Below are positions 5,508 through 7,723 of a stretch of 7,723 nucleotides of DNA, in pieces (position 1 is the stretch's first letter; the number at the start of each line of letters is the position of its first letter). Made by a program: the position numbers and the translations under genes. The notes beneath the pieces are model-generated. The model was not told the DNA's origin and searched no databases. It was given only the letters and a program-made list of their open reading frames with translations. The stretch is taken from positions 1 to 7,723 of the forward strand of contig JAVBKB010000105.1 of assembly GCA_031554275.1 (NCBI GenBank), written 5' to 3'. The DNA comes from JAVBKB01 sp031554275 (GTDB taxonomy: Bacteria > Bacillota > Bacilli > JARBTR01).

Positions 5508-5536
5508 GATTTATGCGATTTCAGAGAAAAATATGA
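5508..5536 (-). promoter_or_regulatory. Candidate sigma-E promoter of the spoIIIA operon, overlapping the pnp 3' end
   Basis: TCATATT (5536-5530) matches the sigma-E -35 consensus KMATATT at every position. After 14 nt comes CATAAATC (5515-5508), which matches CATACAMT at five of eight positions, including CATA. The spacing is right for sigma-E. In B. subtilis spoIIIA is a known sigma-E operon. The predicted start is near 5501, at the first base of the pnp terminator stem. The call rests on consensus matching only. Confidence 0.5.
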
Positions 5537-5584
5537 ACAGTGATCATTCTATTTTGCTTACGAAATCTTTTCACTAGATAGATT

Positions 5585-7699
5585 CTATTTTGTTGTTACT
5601 GCTTCATTAGTTTGCTTCAAAAGGACTTTGCGTGATAAATTCACTTTGCCTTGATCATCAACTTTCATAACTTTCACAAGGATATCATCACCTAATTTAA
5701 CAACATCCTCACACTTCTTCACTCGCTCAAGTGCAAGTTCAGAAATATGGCACATTCCCTCTTTACCTGGGAACAATTCGATGAACACACCAAAATCTTT
5801 AATAGAAATAACTTTTCCAAGATACTGCTGTCCAACCTCAACATCACGAGTAATATCTTCGATAATTTTCCTAGCTTTTTGAATCATTTCAGCATCTGAT
5901 GAAGCTATAAAAACAGTACCATCCTGCTCTATATCTATCTTAACACCAGTTTCTTCAATGATTTTATTGATCTGCTTTCCACCTGGTCCGATAACATCAC
6001 GGATTTTGTCAGGATTAATTGCCATCACTTCAATCTTTGGTGCATACTGTGAAAGCTCTGTTCTCGGTTTATCTATTGTTTGTAGCATATGTTGAAGAAT
6101 ATGGTTTCTCCCTTTTTGTGCTTGGACAAGGGCTTCCTCAAGAATTTCCTTTGTCAGTCCAGAAATTTTGATATCCATCTGCAGTGCAGTAACACCCTTC
6201 TCAGTACCAGCTACTTTGAAATCCATATCACCAAGATGGTCTTCCATTCCTTGAATATCAGACAAAATGGTATATTTGTCTCCTGTTTTCACAAGACCCA
6301 TTGCGATCCCTGCTACTGGTGCTTTAATAGGAACGCCTGCGTCCATTAATGCTAATACAGACCCACAGATACTTGCTTGTGAAGAAGATCCATTTGACTC
6401 AAGCACTTCTGATACTAGTCGAATTGTATAAGGAAAGTCATTTTCATTTGGGATAATTGGTTCCAAAGCTCTCTCACCAAGTGCTCCATGACCAATTTCA
6501 CGACGGCCAGGTCCACGGCTTGGTCGAGTTTCTCCAACACTGAATGATGGGAAATTATAATGATGCATGAAACGTTTGGTTTCTTCTAATCCAAGACCAT
6601 CTAGTTTCTGCTGATCACCCATAGCACCAAGTGTACACACACTCAATACTTGAGTTTGACCTCTAGTGAATAATCCTGTTCCATGTGTTCTGGGTAATAC
6701 ACCAACTTCTGATGATAGTGGGCGGATTTCATCAAGCTTACGTCCATCAGGGCGAATCTTCTCATCAGTAATAAGACGGCGAACTTCATCCTTCACCATT
6801 GAGTAAAGGATTTCATTTACTTGTTTCATTGTTACGGCATCAGCTTCTCTAGATTCGAACTGTTCTATAACAGTCTTCTTCACAGCAGAAATGGCATCTT
6901 CACGAGCATGCTTTTCCTCTGTTTGAACTGCTACTTGCATTTCCTTCAAACATAAACCTTTGATTTCTTCTAATAACACTTCATCTAATTCGAATAGCTG
7001 TACTTCAATCTTCTGTTGACCAACAGCTGCAACAATTTTCTCTTGGAATGCAACTAGCTTTTTGATCTCTTCATGTCCAAACATAATCGCATCCAACATT
7101 GTCATTTCAGGAACTTCATCTGCTCCAGCCTCAACCATGTTGATTGCCACCATAGTTCCAGCAACTGTTAAATCAATATCGCTCTGTTCAGCTTGTTCAA
7201 CTGTTGGGTTAATGACAAAATTACCATTTACACGTCCAACAACAACACCAGCTATCGGACCGTCAAAAGGGATATTCGAGATAGAAAGCGCAAGTGACGA
7301 GCCAAACATTGCAGCCATTTCAGTTGAACAATTCTGCTCAACACTTAATACCATGTTATTCACATGGATTTCATTACGAAAACCATCTGCAAACAAAGGT
7401 CTAAGTGGGCGATCAATTAGACGAGATGCTAGTGTTGCACGCTCACTCGGTCTTCCCTCACGCTTAATGAAACCTCCTGGAACCTTTCCAACCGCATACA
7501 TTTTCTCCTCATAATTAACTGTTAGTGGGAAGAAATCCGCTTGCTTTGGCTCTTTTGAAGCAACTACTGTACTTAGCACCACAGAGTCACCATAACGAAT
7601 TAGAGCTGATGCATTGGCTTGTTTCGCTAACTGACCAATTTCCACTATCAACTTCCGGCCTGCCCAATCCATTGAAAATACTTTCTTTTCTTGTTCCAT
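5585..7699 (-). CDS. pnp: Polyribonucleotide nucleotidyltransferase (PNPase)
   Basis: Phosphorolytic 3'-to-5' exoribonuclease that degrades RNA to nucleoside diphosphates and can run in reverse; a homotrimeric ring in the cytoplasm acting in mRNA turnover and quality control. The 704 aa match B. subtilis PNPase (705). Order: first RNase PH-like core (about 5-225, with KVPGGFIKREGRPSE), helical linker, second catalytic core (about 310-545), KH domain with GPGG loop (571-574), S1 domain (about 621-692). Active-site stretches are intact: FTRGQTQ (344-350), RGPGRREIGHG (395-405), SNGSSSQAS (435-443) and GDMDFK with its aspartates (490-495). The start is ATG 7699 with GAGG 9 nt upstream; the in-frame GTG at 7714 is part of that ribosome binding site, not a start. 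The promoter and upstream gene (rpsO in B. subtilis) lie outside the window. Its placement next to spoIIIA differs from B. subtilis. Confidence 0.97.
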   Translation of the reverse strand: MEQEKKVFSMDWAGRKLIVEIGQLAKQANASALIRYGDSVVLSTVVASKEPKQADFFPLTVNYEEKMYAVGKVPGGFIKREGRPSERATLASRLIDRPLRPLFADGFRNEIHVNNMVLSVEQNCSTEMAAMFGSSLALSISNIPFDGPIAGVVVGRVNGNFVINPTVEQAEQSDIDLTVAGTMVAINMVEAGADEVPEMTMLDAIMFGHEEIKKLVAFQEKIVAAVGQQKIEVQLFELDEVLLEEIKGLCLKEMQVAVQTEEKHAREDAISAVKKTVIEQFESREADAVTMKQVNEILYSMVKDEVRRLITDEKIRPDGRKLDEIRPLSSEVGVLPRTHGTGLFTRGQTQVLSVCTLGAMGDQQKLDGLGLEETKRFMHHYNFPSFSVGETRPSRGPGRREIGHGALGERALEPIIPNENDFPYTIRLVSEVLESNGSSSQASICGSVLALMDAGVPIKAPVAGIAMGLVKTGDKYTILSDIQGMEDHLGDMDFKVAGTEKGVTALQMDIKISGLTKEILEEALVQAQKGRNHILQHMLQTIDKPRTELSQYAPKIEVMAINPDKIRDVIGPGGKQINKIIEETGVKIDIEQDGTVFIASSDAEMIQKARKIIEDITRDVEVGQQYLGKVISIKDFGVFIELFPGKEGMCHISELALERVKKCEDVVKLGDDILVKVMKVDDQGKVNLSRKVLLKQTNEAVTTK

Positions 7700-7708
7700 A
7701 CTTTTAAT

Positions 7709-7712
7709 CCTC
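7709..7712 (-). promoter_or_regulatory. Ribosome binding site of pnp
   Basis: The mRNA reads AAGTGAGGATTAAAAGT before ATG 7699. The GAGG core at 9-nt spacing decides for this ATG over the GTG at 7714, which is inside the site itself. Confidence 0.7.
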
Positions 7713-7723
7713 ACTTTTTAGAA

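Noticed and set aside
7697..7714. GTG at 7714 as the start of PNPase (709 aa)
   Set aside because: That GTG overlaps the Shine-Dalgarno for ATG 7699, and the 704-aa product matches the usual family length and N-terminus.

Overview
The window is AT-rich and comes from an endospore-forming Bacillota, most likely a Bacillales member. Protein style (SpoIIIA and PNPase sequences) and AGGAGG-type ribosome binding sites support this; a Planococcaceae/Lysinibacillus-like source is a guess from general resemblance only. Every convincing gene lies on the minus strand, so transcription runs from position 7723 down to 1.

There are two units. At the right end (7699-5585) is a complete pnp, encoding polynucleotide phosphorylase, followed by a strong intrinsic terminator (5503-5474). 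Then comes the spoIIIA operon in canonical order: spoIIIAA (ATPase), AB, AC, AD, AE, AF, AG and the 5' part of AH, which runs off the left edge. In Bacillus subtilis these genes build the SpoIIIA-SpoIIQ channel ('feeding tube'). It joins mother cell to engulfed forespore and is needed for forespore growth and late sigma-G activity. SpoIIIAA is the cytoplasmic motor, AB-AF are membrane parts, and AG and AH form rings between the membranes, AH docking with forespore SpoIIQ.

Four things stand out. (1) spoIIIAD has an in-frame TAA at the codon where the family has tyrosine (3399-3397); both halves are conserved and the total span is 133 codons, so the gene looks freshly broken or carries a sequence error. 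(2) The only good Shine-Dalgarno sequence before spoIIIAC lies 54 nt from its ATG and is separated from it by a 36-nt palindrome; a 31-codon ORF also runs across this stretch into spoIIIAC. (3) The best sigma-E-like promoter for spoIIIA overlaps the pnp terminator, so its transcript would begin at the terminator stem. (4) Several spoIIIA genes seem to start at TTG, and several gaps inside the operon are 70-125 nt long. I see no mobile element, CRISPR array, tRNA or rRNA, and no new gene system: this is a core sporulation locus with local irregularities.
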